The translations under genes and the position numbers were made by a program. Shown here piece by piece: positions 1 through 9,205 of a stretch of DNA of 64,000 bases; positions within the stretch are counted from its first letter, which is position 1; the number at the start of each line of letters is the position of its first letter. The stretch spans positions 68,360,948 through 68,424,947 of the forward strand of contig OY754464.1 of the NCBI GenBank assembly GCA_963575645.1, read 5' to 3'. The notes beneath the pieces are model-generated. The model was not told the DNA's origin. It did not search any database and was given only the letters and a program-made list of their open reading frames with translations. The DNA is from Xanthostigma xanthostigma. Taxonomy: Eukaryota > Arthropoda > Insecta > Raphidioptera > Raphidiidae.

Positions 1-98
1 CTTTTACTTGTGCTATAAGACATTGCTTCTTGCCAAAATGATTCTAGGTCAGACAGACAGACAAACAGACAGACGGACAACAAAGTGATCCTATAAAG

Positions 99-569
99 CA
101 GTGTTTTTCAATCTTTTTCATGGTGCGACACCCTTAGCATGAAAAAATATTTTGGGACCCCCTACCCTCCGCTGTTCATAACCGATGTAGTGTATTTTAT
201 TATTCAAATCTTTGATTAACGTCTGATTAGAACTCTTCAATAAATAAATTTATCGACCTATTTTTCAGACAAATATATTAACAAAAAATATATGAATTCA
301 ATACATTAATGTTTTAATTAATTTTTATATTTTTTATTTACCTATTTATATTTTTTAGATCAGTTCTAAAGAAGTTCCAAATCCGGGCCGAAATGTTAAT
401 ACATTGAATTTTTATATTTTTTGGTAATATATTTGTCTGAAAAATTAGTCGATAATTTTATTTATTGTATTTTATTATATTACAGAAATCAAATCCGTAC
501 AACATTTTTATTTTTACTGAGGCTTTGCGATCCCCCAGGGGGTCGCGACCCACACTTTGAAAAAAAATG
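99..569. mobile_element. Non-autonomous hAT element with 8-bp target duplication
   Basis: The left end starts CAGTGTTTTTCAA and the right end, read inward, starts CATTTTTTTTCAAAG, followed on both sides by a GGTCGCGACC or GGTGCGACACC stretch. The flanks are CTATAAAG (91-98) and CTATAAGG (570-577), a 7/8 match, as expected of hAT. No transposase reading frame survives. A left-end relative (tttccaaagtgtgggtcg) lies at 33310-33365. It interrupts the older repeat around it and was itself hit by the insertion at 204-465. Confidence 0.75.
204..465 (+). mobile_element. Penelope-like element end, inverted pair, 13-bp target duplication
   Basis: The insert begins with the complete element end TCAAATCTTTGATTAACG and finishes with a truncated inverted copy of the same end (gtcgataattttattta). 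TGTATTTTATTAT flanks it on both sides (191-203 and 466-478). Near the centre, 365-393 is a decayed hammerhead-like core (ctaaaga, then GAAAT). The same end sequence closes the GIY-YIG-coding element at 41395, so I assign this insert to that Penelope-like family. It carries no coding sequence. Confidence 0.8.
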
Positions 570-613
570 CTATAAGGGTTCCTTTTTACCTTTTGAGGTA
601 CGGAACCCTAAAT

Positions 614-1121
614 AATCTATACTTTTTGTGTGTGACCCTGTATGTTTAATAAGTTAAAACTTAAAGTTATTATTTTGCATTTTCCACCGAGTATAGCTCG
701 TGTAAAAAAACTGTTGCATAAATTCAAACCAAACAGACGTTTATAAAAAGAAAATGAAAGATTAATTTTGTTTCTGGAAAACTTCATTTTACAACCAAGA
801 TTTGTTTCACCAGAAAAACAATAACGAAGAAAAATGCACACATAACCGGTATAAGAAGTTCGTCGGTTCGTTAGATGCATCTACGCTATTTTTTGCACTA
901 ATTCATTTAAATAATCTAGCAGCAAGTAATCAACACATAAAGTAAGTTTATGGCGTTTATATGACGGGAAGTTCGTATAGCAGTAATTGATGTGAAATGT
1001 GACTATAATGAAATGCACGGGTAAGGAGTTCTGAACTGTGTACATACGAGGGAAAGCTGCACTTCATGTTCGGTGTTCAGTCGATATTTACCCCTAGTAT
1101 TACTCTAGTATTATCGTCGTA
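614..1121. other. Unassigned AT-rich stretch
   Basis: No gene, RNA or repeat boundary is recognised here. Short open frames on the minus strand lack coding signals. Confidence 0.5.
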
Positions 1122-1123
1122 TA

Positions 1124-1399
1124 CAGAATGATTTTTAAGTTCTTTTTTTAACAGCGTGTAGAAATCAAATAGACAAAGACTTATTTCAAGTATGTAACTG
1201 TGAATACTTGATAATAACATATTTCCATAGTGACAAAACATAACGCCAGCATCGACTTCAAAATTTAATCGAACTTTGAAAGTCCGCTTCTCTTTCATTT
1301 TTGAGTTTTGATAAAAAAGTTACTTGAAATATGTGTTCGTCTATTTGATTTCTACACATCGTAAGTTAAAAGAGAAGAATCAACTTAAAAATCACTCTG
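1124..1399. mobile_element. MITE with TA target duplication (TIR CAGARTGATTTTTAAGTT)
   Basis: The terminal inverted repeats are about 60 bp: CAGAATGATTTTTAAGTTC at the left, and AACTTAAAAATCACTCTG at the right. They continue inward through a shared stretch beginning AACAGCGTGTAGAAATCAAA. TA (within TATA) flanks both sides, pointing to the Tc1/mariner-type superfamilies. The interior at 1199-1250 is the reverse complement of 50262-50310 in the large element at 48867-50694. This is therefore a 276-bp internal-deletion relative of that element. It has no coding capacity. Confidence 0.8.
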
Positions 1400-1401
1400 T
1401 A

Positions 1402-3815
1402 TATGTATAAAGCTAAAGCTTTATTAACACTGTACAAAAATATACCTTACGAGAAATTTTACTTAAATTATAATTATAAATTAAAAACATCAATGTATCT
1501 AAGTGCCCCGTAGGTGGGGCAGAATGATACAAAATTATTTTTTTAATCAAGTCACTATATTCTCTTTATCCTTTAACCTTGAAGACTCGTTTGATCGCCA
1601 TTATAATATTGATCAAATGATCAGTAATGCCATACATAAAAGCATTATATATTTGACTTATTTTTTTACATAAAATATGAGATTGAATTTTTCTGCACCA
1701 ATCTGTCCCACTTCCCCTAAACCAGCCATTGGTCATAATTTAAAAATAACTCGTTCTATTTTTTTTATGCAACACTGCGCAGAATTTAACATAACATAAC
1801 CTCAATAGTGAACTCTATGTTTCACGTAGCCTCCGCAGTCCATTCGGGGTCTACGCACGGCGCGTTGGGACTTGAAAATGGAGACAGTAGCATTATGGCC
1901 CACGTGTACCTACGTGGTTGACGCAATATTACATGTTCCTGTGTTGGATTTCGCAGATAAAATTTATTGTCGCCAGAATTTATTGACGCCATTTGTTGAG
2001 TTCAGAGATAAGTTCTTTTATAACGTTTCTTTTTATGGCACTTATCTTTGCGCCAGGTACAGCATACATTCCACCTTCTGCATGCAAAAATACTTCAGCG
2101 TAATGTTGGAAGTTTTGTGTTCTTTTTATGCGATCGTTTAAAGGTGACCTTCAATGAAGACAGGTCGCGCTGTATTGCAAAACTCTTTTGCGCACTTCTT
2201 TTAACTCTTTTAGAAAAGTGCAGATTACGTTGCAGTAAACATACGCTTTTAGGAAATTTGACAAATTTTTCATTTTAACCAAAGAAACTATGATCATGTT
2301 GACATTTTTGGTTACTCCACACGTTTTTTTAGTTTTCTTTAAGGTGATTTTTTTATTCAGTTTTTTTGTAATGTTGAAAGAAGGCCACATTCAGAATTTA
2401 AGAAACTATAGAAAACTTTGTTTACTCAAATAAATTCGTCATTTTAATAATATAAAGCTGGTACTTAGTTCATTATTGCTGCATAAACGCTAGAGAATAT
2501 TATGACGTGATAACAAATACGTCGATTCTTGTAAAATATAATATTCGTAAATTGTAAAAAAAACGAAAAAAAAACAAATTATATATGGGGTGTCGCATAT
2601 TCTCTGAAATGTAGCTGATTTTTTCTAATTGTTGTGGGTTTTGGCAGATAATACGCGTGCCACGCCTACTCCATTCGACGGCAAGAATTCACTGGGATTA
2701 CAACTGAGGTGGTCTTCTTGAACATACATGCATCCTCTTGTGTTTACGAATGACTGAATAATTAATAATTTGTCTAATCTCAGTCATCTTGCCAACCTAA
2801 TCCGGGTTATTTTAATTGTGATTTTATAGCTTTTACGTAGTGATACAGTGATACAGTGCTCTGGCATTACGACATAATTATTACGACATAAATTATACTG
2901 TGGAAATAAATTATAACTTTAGTGAGTGGTTTTACATAAATGATTTATAGTTAATAGACAAGTATGCTGATAAGTTTTGTGTTGTGTTCCTGTGTTGTAA
3001 ATATTTTGTATACATAATTTAATGACTCTTTATTCTCTGCTACTTAGTCTTTATTTTATAATATAGAACTATTCGTTTTATTTATATTAACGTTATTATT
3101 TCTGTTAAGTTAAAGAAGTACGCTTTCGTCTGTATGTTTTACTGTTTGATAAACATTTAATTATTGCAATTAAATAATTTCCGCCACGGACTACAGCAGT
3201 TTTGTTACAATATAAATAAAATGTCTGTCTCTTTGTTCCGGTTAATCTCGACCGATTTTGACGGGACTTTCACTAGTAGACAGCTGATGTTATATAAGGA
3301 GTAACTTGGCTACTTTTGTTTTAGAAAAAGAATTAGGGTTTCGTGCAAAAAAATAAATTCCACGTTGACTAGTTCGCGGATTACAGCTAATACATAATAA
3401 AAAAAAAATCTTTATATATAAACGGATTACAAAGGTCACATACTGTGAGAGTTTATTTTTTAATGAATTATACAGAAGTTAAAAAGTCTATGAAATTTAC
3501 TATATGGTTTGAAATTACATTTTTGTTTTTGTATAACATTAAACTAAAAAGTTTTGTGACCCTTATTGGGCGGGAATAATGTTGGTGTCAAACTTTTACT
3601 TGTTGCTTTTGTTAAAACGTTTTAATTATTTAATTGGTTTCAGCATGGTACCTACTATGTTTATTTAAATTAATTTTGTTCTTTTGTTGACATTTACAAT
3701 TCTATTTATGTCGTGTAAAATGCAATTTGACACCGGGTTTCATGTAATCTTTCTCGTTTAATAAGTGGTCCGCAAGTGTTGAAACATTATGTCAAATCTT
3801 AATTTATGAACACCT
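1402..3815. other. Unassigned intergenic or intronic DNA with faint repeat relics
   Basis: No gene is recognised. Positions 1504-1525 and 1690-1730 carry gggtgg-type and ctgtcccac motifs that could be the ends of a decayed element. Positions 2900-3080 resemble 10500-10680 (shared tttacataaat and tgttgtaaatattttgt segments), so they are two diverged copies of one unidentified repeat. Confidence 0.4.
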
Positions 3816-3825
3816 GATGTAACCT

Positions 3826-5156
3826 CGGTACAGGTCAGTTCGACGCCAACGTTTCGACGCCAACGGTTCGACGCGAGGTCGTTTCGACGCGGGGTCAGTT
3901 CGACGCCATACTTTTTTTCGTATTTTTTTTATTTTTAGAATAACTTTGCATCATCATTCAAATAAATGCGATATGCCTGATATAATATAATGTATATATT
4001 TTATATGTTATATATATGAAGCGTGATTCAAATAAATAAGTAATATGACTGATATAATAGATATTATACCGGTGAGGCAAAAGTCCCGGAACGGTTGAAT
4101 ATCTCGCATACTACGCATCATATCAAAAAAAAAAAACACGTGTCAAATATTTTTCGCATATCTATTTTTTGATACCACACATGACTCCCCACCCCCCACC
4201 CAGTTGGTGGGGGGAGGGGCAACTTTAAAATTTTAAATAGGAACCCCTATTTTATATTGCAGATTCGGATTCTACGGGAAAAATTAAATACAATTGATGT
4301 AATTTTTCCCGTGGGTTTTAGGGGTTGAAAAAAATTTTTGGGCCCGAAAATACCAAAAAAATTCTCCGAATCGTTTCAAAATTGAAATTTAACCCTTTAG
4401 TAATGATTAAAATGTGCTACCAAAATTTTATTAAAATCGCCCCGACAGGACCAGACTTAAAAATTTTATGAAAACGTTAGTTTGTAGATATGGATATATT
4501 TAGTGAAGGGTGAATTTAATTTGTTGTATTGATAGTAATATTAAAATAAAAAAAAATTACATACAATTGATGTAATTTTTCCCGTAGAATCCGAATCTGC
4601 AATAAAAAATAGGGGTTCCTATTTAAAATTTTAAAGTTGCCCCTCCCCCCACCAACTGGGTAGTTTTGGGAAAAATATTTGACACGTATTTTTTTTTTTT
4701 TGATATGATGCGTAGTATGCGAGATATTCAACCGTTCCGGGACTTTTGCCTCACCTGGTATATAATAAATGTTAATGTGAAACCCAAAAAGCTATAACAA
4801 AGAATTCAACAGGAATTACTTCGTTGATAAGAAAAACCTGTCGTTGTAGTTTACTATTAAAAATTCCCGTTGAACTTTACGTGGAACGATTCACAACAAT
4901 TTGTTGTCATGTCCATACTGGCAGTAAAGTCTGCCCAAATTTGCGGTGGAAAAGTTGCATTTTCGTCAATATAAGTATAGATATAAAATATATGTTATAT
5001 CAGGCATATCGCATTTATTTGAATGATGATGCAAAGTTATTCTAAAAATAAAAAAAAGCACGAAAAAAGAGTATGGCGTCGAACTGACCCCGCGTCGAAA
5101 CGTACGGCGTCGAACTGACCACGCGTCGAAACGTTGGCGTCGAAACGACCTGCTTC
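3826..5156. mobile_element. Iteron-ended DNA transposon, possibly Mutator-like, 10-bp target duplication
   Basis: GATGTAACCT flanks the element at 3816-3825 and 5157-5166. Each end holds five copies of an iteron in inverted orientation relative to the other end. Left TTCGACGC sites start at 3839, 3853, 3867, 3883 and 3899; right GCGTCGAA sites start at 5076, 5092, 5107, 5123 and 5137. Spacing is 14-16 bp. Inside the iterons the arms continue as an inverted repeat (attctaaaaataaaaaaa, then gcatcatcattcaaat). A 9-11 bp target duplication fits Mutator-like elements, but no transposase is present, so the superfamily is inferred. A mariner-like element sits inside at 4069-4758. Confidence 0.75.
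4069..4758. mobile_element. Mariner-like foldback element nested in the iteron element
   Basis: TA flanks the element (4067-4068 and 4759-4760). The ends read CCGGTGAGGCAAAAGTCCC and, inverted, CCAGGTGAGGCAAAAGTCCC. The inverted arms are about 230 bp and imperfect, passing through tattcaaccgttccggg, a C-rich run and acaattgatgtaattttt. The centre (4310-4540) is homologous to 18100-18355. No intact transposase frame is present. Confidence 0.8.
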
Positions 5157-5701
5157 GATGTAACCTGATGTTGTGGAGCATAATAGGTCTACTTGGTATT
5201 TTCGGGATACAGAGGAGACTAGTGTGGGTTAATTTTAAACAGGTGTGCCTAGGTTAACCGTAAGTGTATCAAAGTTACGATTTGCATTGTGTAGAATGTG
5301 GAATCGTGCTATAGACGCATCGTGTTATACGTGGGTTGCCTGTGCATATATTATAGTTTACTATACCGAAACTAGGGGAAAAACGGGTCTTTTTAGTGAT
5401 CTGCATCTTTGCATCTGGATCCCGTATGTGAACCGGTTCAAAAAGAGCCGAGTTCTGAATATGTTATTCGAGTCAACTGAGCCACTGAATTAGTTGAGTC
5501 AATCATATCACCTAATATTATGCCAGTGACTGACTCACATATTATAAGGCGGGGTTTTACAGGTTGCTCTTGCTATGTTACAGAAAGCATATTACAATAT
5601 GCAATACAATACCTTAAATAGTTGTGACTTAAGTGAAACACTGTAATAACTGTACCGCCTGTGCGTAGTGTGTACACTGTATAGTTGTTGATTGTATAAT
5701 G

Positions 5702-6448
5702 CAGAGGTGGGGAACCTTTTTACCATTAGAGGCCACATTTAAATTAGGCAGCAATAAGAGAGGCCGCATAAGCTGATTGACCTAAGAAAGTGACTTTTGT
5801 GAAATTATTATAGTTTTTCTATAGATTTAACAATTTATTGCATTATATAGAAAAAATAAAATATAATACTACAAAATTTTAAATATAATATACATATAAA
5901 ATAATATAAAAATATTATAAAAAAATACAATAAAAAATATTTTTTTATTCACTAAGTTAGTGACTTATTTGGCTTTGTTTTTTGTTTGACAGTAATTGTA
6001 TATTTGGATCAAGCTTCGTAACACAGCTTTAATTGATCCTCTAAATGTGCATCTGTAATTTGCGTTCTTAAATTTGTTTTTATTTTTGACATGAGAGAAA
6101 ATGTTGTCTCGCAACAGTAGGTACTTCCGAAGCAGGAAAGTAAACGGCGAGCATGTTCTCGAAGGCATGGATATTCAACAGCATTTTTCCAGATTTCTAT
6201 GGGATCCTTTTTAGCGTTAAAAAGGGCTTTTTTTATGATACTATCTTCCCCTAAATCAAAATGGGAGATCTGAAACTAGACTAGTATTCTGACGTCATGT
6301 TAAAATATGACTGTCTTTGGCGGGATTTTCCGCGCAACTGTCATGGCGTTGATGTACAATAGTTGTTTGAAACGAACTCTACCATTTTGTACTAGGTGGC
6401 AAAGGGCCGCACAAGAACCTCGCGGAGGCCGCAGGTTCCCCACCTCTG
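5702..6448 (-). mobile_element. hAT element, internally deleted, perfect 8-bp target duplication
   Basis: The terminal inverted repeats are CAGAGGTGGGGAACC and GGTTCCCCACCTCTG. GTATAATG flanks both sides (5694-5701 and 6449-6456). The element is 747 bp and keeps only the last part of a transposase gene on the minus strand (see 6048-6233). It sits inside another hAT-type element. With most of the gene missing it can move only if an intact relative supplies transposase. Confidence 0.92.
6048..6233 (-). pseudogene. hAT transposase C-terminal (dimerisation) fragment
   Basis: Read on the minus strand, this stretch has no ATG but an open frame encoding the C-terminal dimerisation region of a hAT transposase. 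It includes EIWKNAVEYPCLREHARRLL, then FGSTYCCETTFSLMSKIK, then TNLRTQITDAHLEDQLKL. The pattern of S-x-x-x-E-x-x-F-S followed by R-x-x-L-x-x-x-x-L is typical of hAT enzymes, which cut and paste DNA as multimers. A TGA interrupts the frame after LCYEA. The N-terminal zinc finger and the RNase H-like catalytic core are absent, so the protein would be inactive. The homology to the hAT family is secure; the closest relative is unknown. Confidence 0.85.
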
Positions 6449-6670
6449 GTATAATGTATACTTGTATAGAATGCATAGCCAAACATATGATGCATGAGTC
6501 ATTTGAGCTGACAGATACTTATTGCTTCTGTGTGTCAAGTGTTTCACAGAGCTATGCGGATCCGTTGAACCGTCGGCTCATGAAAAAGTGAGTCGGCTCT
6601 CACGGATCTTCTGTCGGAGCCGGCTCTTTGAACCGGTTCAGTTCTGAGTTACCCAACCCTAACCGAAACT

Positions 6671-7032
6671 TTTCGTTTATATCATCTATTAGATATACTT
6701 ATTTCGTGTTCCTGTAGCCAAATTTATCAGAGGATATGGGGCAATGCACACCCTGTGTTACACACTATTGCGTCCGGAATAAGACGGCACCACCTACACG
6801 TGCATCCCGACCGGAAGTAAAACTCATATATGTACGGTGCGGATGTAAATCTCACATCCGGTGAACGGAGATGTGTCAGTAATTAACGTTTAGTTTAAGT
6901 GAAAATGGAAATATGCTCATATATGTATGAATATTACCTTATATTTACTATATATTATATTTATTACAGTATCTTAATTAGCTGTTAGTAAAGCCCACAT
7001 AATTCCTAAAACAATAGTGTTATTATAATAGC
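6671..7032. other. Unassigned
   Basis: No gene or repeat boundary is recognised in this interval. Confidence 0.4.
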
Positions 7033-7690
7033 CCAAGATCCCAGAGCCGCCAGACACAACCTATTTTTAAATAAATAAAACCTTACGTTTTGAGTATTGT
7101 TTTATGTACCTCCATCATTGAGTCTGTCAGTCTGTCAGGTACCAAGTGAGAAAGGTGAGTAAAAATAAGAGTCACTTAATTTAAATTTTAATGGCTGATA
7201 TTTATATATGTTTAGTAAAATATCACTATAAATTAGTATCCAGTATCGCCAGTCACTTTCCGCTGACCACAACTTCTGACAGACGCTTTAAAGCTCAGAG
7301 AAAAATTAATGAACTTATTTTTAAATGCTTGATTTTTGTATTTGTTATTCAGACAACTATTACAAAATTATATTTCAACAGCCAGACAAATTGTAATGAC
7401 CAAACATCCCCCGAGACGTAAAAAATAGTCAGCTGTTAGTATGAGCGCGAGAGCTTTATGACTATTTTTTACGTCTTGGGGGATATTTTACAAAACATAT
7501 ATAAATATTAGTCATTTAAATTTAAATTAAGTGACTCTTATTTTTACTCCCCTTTCTCACCTGGTACCTGTACATTTGTCACAGACTCAATGATGGAGGT
7601 ACGCTAAGCGTTCTAAGTACATAAAACACTACTCAAAACGTAAGGTTTCATTTATTTAAAAAGAGGTTGTGTCTGGCGGCTCTGGGATCT
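7033..7690. mobile_element. Foldback element with about 200-bp inverted arms
   Basis: Left arm 7033-7225 and right arm 7487-7690 are inverted copies, from AAGATCCCAGAGCCGCCAGA inward through cgttttgagta, cctccatcattgag and gagtcactt. A second inner palindrome lies at 7404-7484 (atcccccgagacgt against acgtcttgggggat). No target duplication was found. There is no convincing coding sequence; the 76-codon frame at 7191 is not recognised. The class is unknown beyond a non-autonomous foldback or MITE. Confidence 0.75.
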
Positions 7691-8023
7691 TACTCTATAA
7701 GAGCTATAGATTTTTTATTGTAATGCATTTTTTATAAACCGTGTTTAATTTTCGTCAAGAGCTTGATTTAAAGAAGGTGGGTAAAATTCAGCATGTTTTT
7801 CGCCCCTTAATACGCAGTCAAAATAAAAATACTAAGTGTTTTTTTTAAATGTTCTTATTAGGTAGAGAAATAAGGGGAAAAATTGACTAATTCAAAGTAT
7901 TTGTGACAAATGTCCTTGATTATATTTCTCTCTCGCTTGCTGAATCATCACTGGACCATCCAGTAGCAGCATCTTGAAGTGTATCAGGATATCCAAGACT
8001 TGGTGTTTTTACCCACGACGGAA

Positions 8024-8271
8024 CATACATACATACATAGCTTCTTTATTCATTTAGACAGGTGTACACTGCATAAATAGCGTCAACAAATATAAATATA
8101 ATAAAAACATATATCAATCAAAAATTCATATCAAAATACTCATTGAGGCTGTAATTACATTGATTTATTAGAATATTTTTGAATTGTTTTTTAAACTCAT
8201 TCAGAGGCAAGTTTCTGATTTTGGTTGGTATTTTGTTATAAATTCTTAAAACAGAGTTTGTCACGCCAGGA
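8024..8271 (-). mobile_element. 5'-truncated LINE 3' end (Jockey/CR1-like)
   Basis: This minus-strand fragment holds the last codons of a reverse transcriptase polyprotein, a short 3' UTR, and a tail of tandem TATG units (8024-8040). The uninterrupted repeat at 14825-14860 serves as an empty-site comparison and fixes the junctions to within a few bases. It is strongly 5'-truncated, as is usual for target-primed reverse transcription. Confidence 0.8.
8118..8267 (-). pseudogene. LINE reverse transcriptase polyprotein, extreme C-terminus
   Basis: The frame reads GVTNSVLRIYNKIPTKIRNL, then PLNEFKKQFKNILINQCNYS, ending LNEYFDMNF and a TGA. The pattern (L-Y-N-K-I-P, then F-K-K-x-L-K-x-x-L, then a Y-S-x-x-E-x-x hydrophobic end) is the C-terminal tail seen in Jockey/CR1-type LINE proteins after the reverse transcriptase domain. 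The catalytic parts are absent, so this is a dead 5'-truncated copy. The same kind of tail occurs in the longer fragment at 16282-16719. Confidence 0.75.
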
Positions 8272-8340
8272 GCAGGTATATGCGTTTAGGGTGAGAGATT
8301 GTTCGTTTGTCAGTTTGTTTGTTTGTGCACTCGAATGTCG

Positions 8341-8964
8341 CCATTTATTATTTTCTTGAACACGATCTTTTCTTCTAATAAATAAAATTGCTATATTGAA
8401 GTGTAACTATTTAAATGATAAATAATGTCTCGGCTTAATGCATCTCTGGAGACAAAAAATAACTGTCATTTAAGTTAATCCTGAATTTAAAAAAAGATCT
8501 GTCACATCTCTTAAGCTGAATAGATCGCGGCTACCATCTCATGAATATATTGTCCAGCCTGCAGCACAGAGGAGCTGAGAAGCGGGGAACGTAAGACTTT
8601 CCCTACAGCGTGCAATATTAATTAGCATGGGCTTTTGTGACGTCATTGTTGTATACAAGATTGGAATCTCATTGTGTTAATGCACGCTCGCGTTAATACG
8701 GGATTGAATGATAGCCATTGTGTAGATGCGCTCTAATTCGAGGGTGAATGTATAGTGTTTTCGGCGTATAAGGATTATTATCAATCTCGATTCGATTAAT
8801 TAATGGCGTCTGTGTCCGACTCATTTAATCGAAAAGTTGATTTGTTCAGGACTTTTCGATTGAGTATTGTCCCATATTTCACTGATTGTTGAATTTGAAG
8901 TTTTGGCGGTTCAAAGTATATAAAAAACAGTCTAAAAGGGCAATATCTCCAAAACTAAAAGACA
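8341..8964. other. Unassigned
   Basis: No gene is recognised. The text is ordinary AT-rich DNA with no clear boundary. Confidence 0.4.
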
Positions 8965-8966
8965 TA

Positions 8967-9105
8967 CAGGGTTGCGGATGGTCGGAATCGATTCAGAATG
9001 ACTTTTTACAAATATGCATAATATCAAACGAAACAGAGGGAATTAATTTTACTTATGCTTATAGAAAAAATGGCGCTGAATCGATTTCGACCACTCCCAC
9101 CTCTG
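8967..9105. mobile_element. 139-bp MITE with TA flanks
   Basis: The left end is CAGGGTTGCGGATGGTCGG and the right end inverted is CAGAGGTGGGAGTGGTCG. Both are followed by AATCGATTCAG. TA flanks the element at 8965-8966 and 9106-9107. A second left end of the same family follows at 9158-9205 and lacks a matching right end. This fits a Tc1/mariner-type MITE. Confidence 0.7.
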
Positions 9106-9205
9106 TATCATTAGTCATTTAGAAGTTATGGCGTTTTTAACTTTTGGAACTAAAAATTATACAGGGTTGCGGATGATCGGAATCGATTCAGAATAACTTT
9201 TTCTA

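Larger units (their letters stand above)
1..613 (-). repeat. Dispersed repeat with TCTGTCTGTC motif, split by a hAT insertion
   Basis: Positions 1-98 and 570-613 are two halves of one interspersed repeat. The left part carries the cagacagacag run and the ttgccaaaatgattctagg segment; the right part carries cctttttacc and ggtacggaaccc. A diverged copy on the other strand lies at 11495-11650, where the two parts are contiguous, and a shorter piece at 35583-35645. Repeats with this text are abundant in lepidopteran genomes as far as I recall; its class (non-LTR retrotransposon or derivative) is not evident here. Confidence 0.6.
5374..6662. mobile_element. hAT-type element carrying a second hAT element
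   Basis: CCGAAACT lies on both sides (5366-5373 and 6663-6670), a perfect 8-bp target duplication. The right end, read inward, runs TTAGGGTTGGGTAACTCAG. The left end is weaker (aggggaaaaacggg). Inside both ends is the inverted segment GAACCGGTTCA with AGAGCCG. Without the nested element and its target duplication, the host would be about 530 bp. The strong flank match supports the boundaries even though the terminal repeats are poor. Confidence 0.65.
8005..8340 (+). repeat. Dispersed repeat (ACCCACGACGGAA) split by a LINE tail
   Basis: ttttacccacgacggaa at 8007-8023 and ggtatatgcgtttagggtg from 8274 are adjacent in the uninterrupted copy at 14825-14860. The latter continues with gagagattgtttg and gcactcgaatgtcgcc exactly as here. 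The intervening 8024-8271 is a LINE insertion. Such repeats are common in Lepidoptera as far as I recall; the class is not shown here. Confidence 0.7.

Noticed and set aside
421-615. Open frame of 64 codons across the hAT and PLE boundary
   Set aside because: It spans the ends of two mobile elements and part of the host repeat, so it is not a gene.
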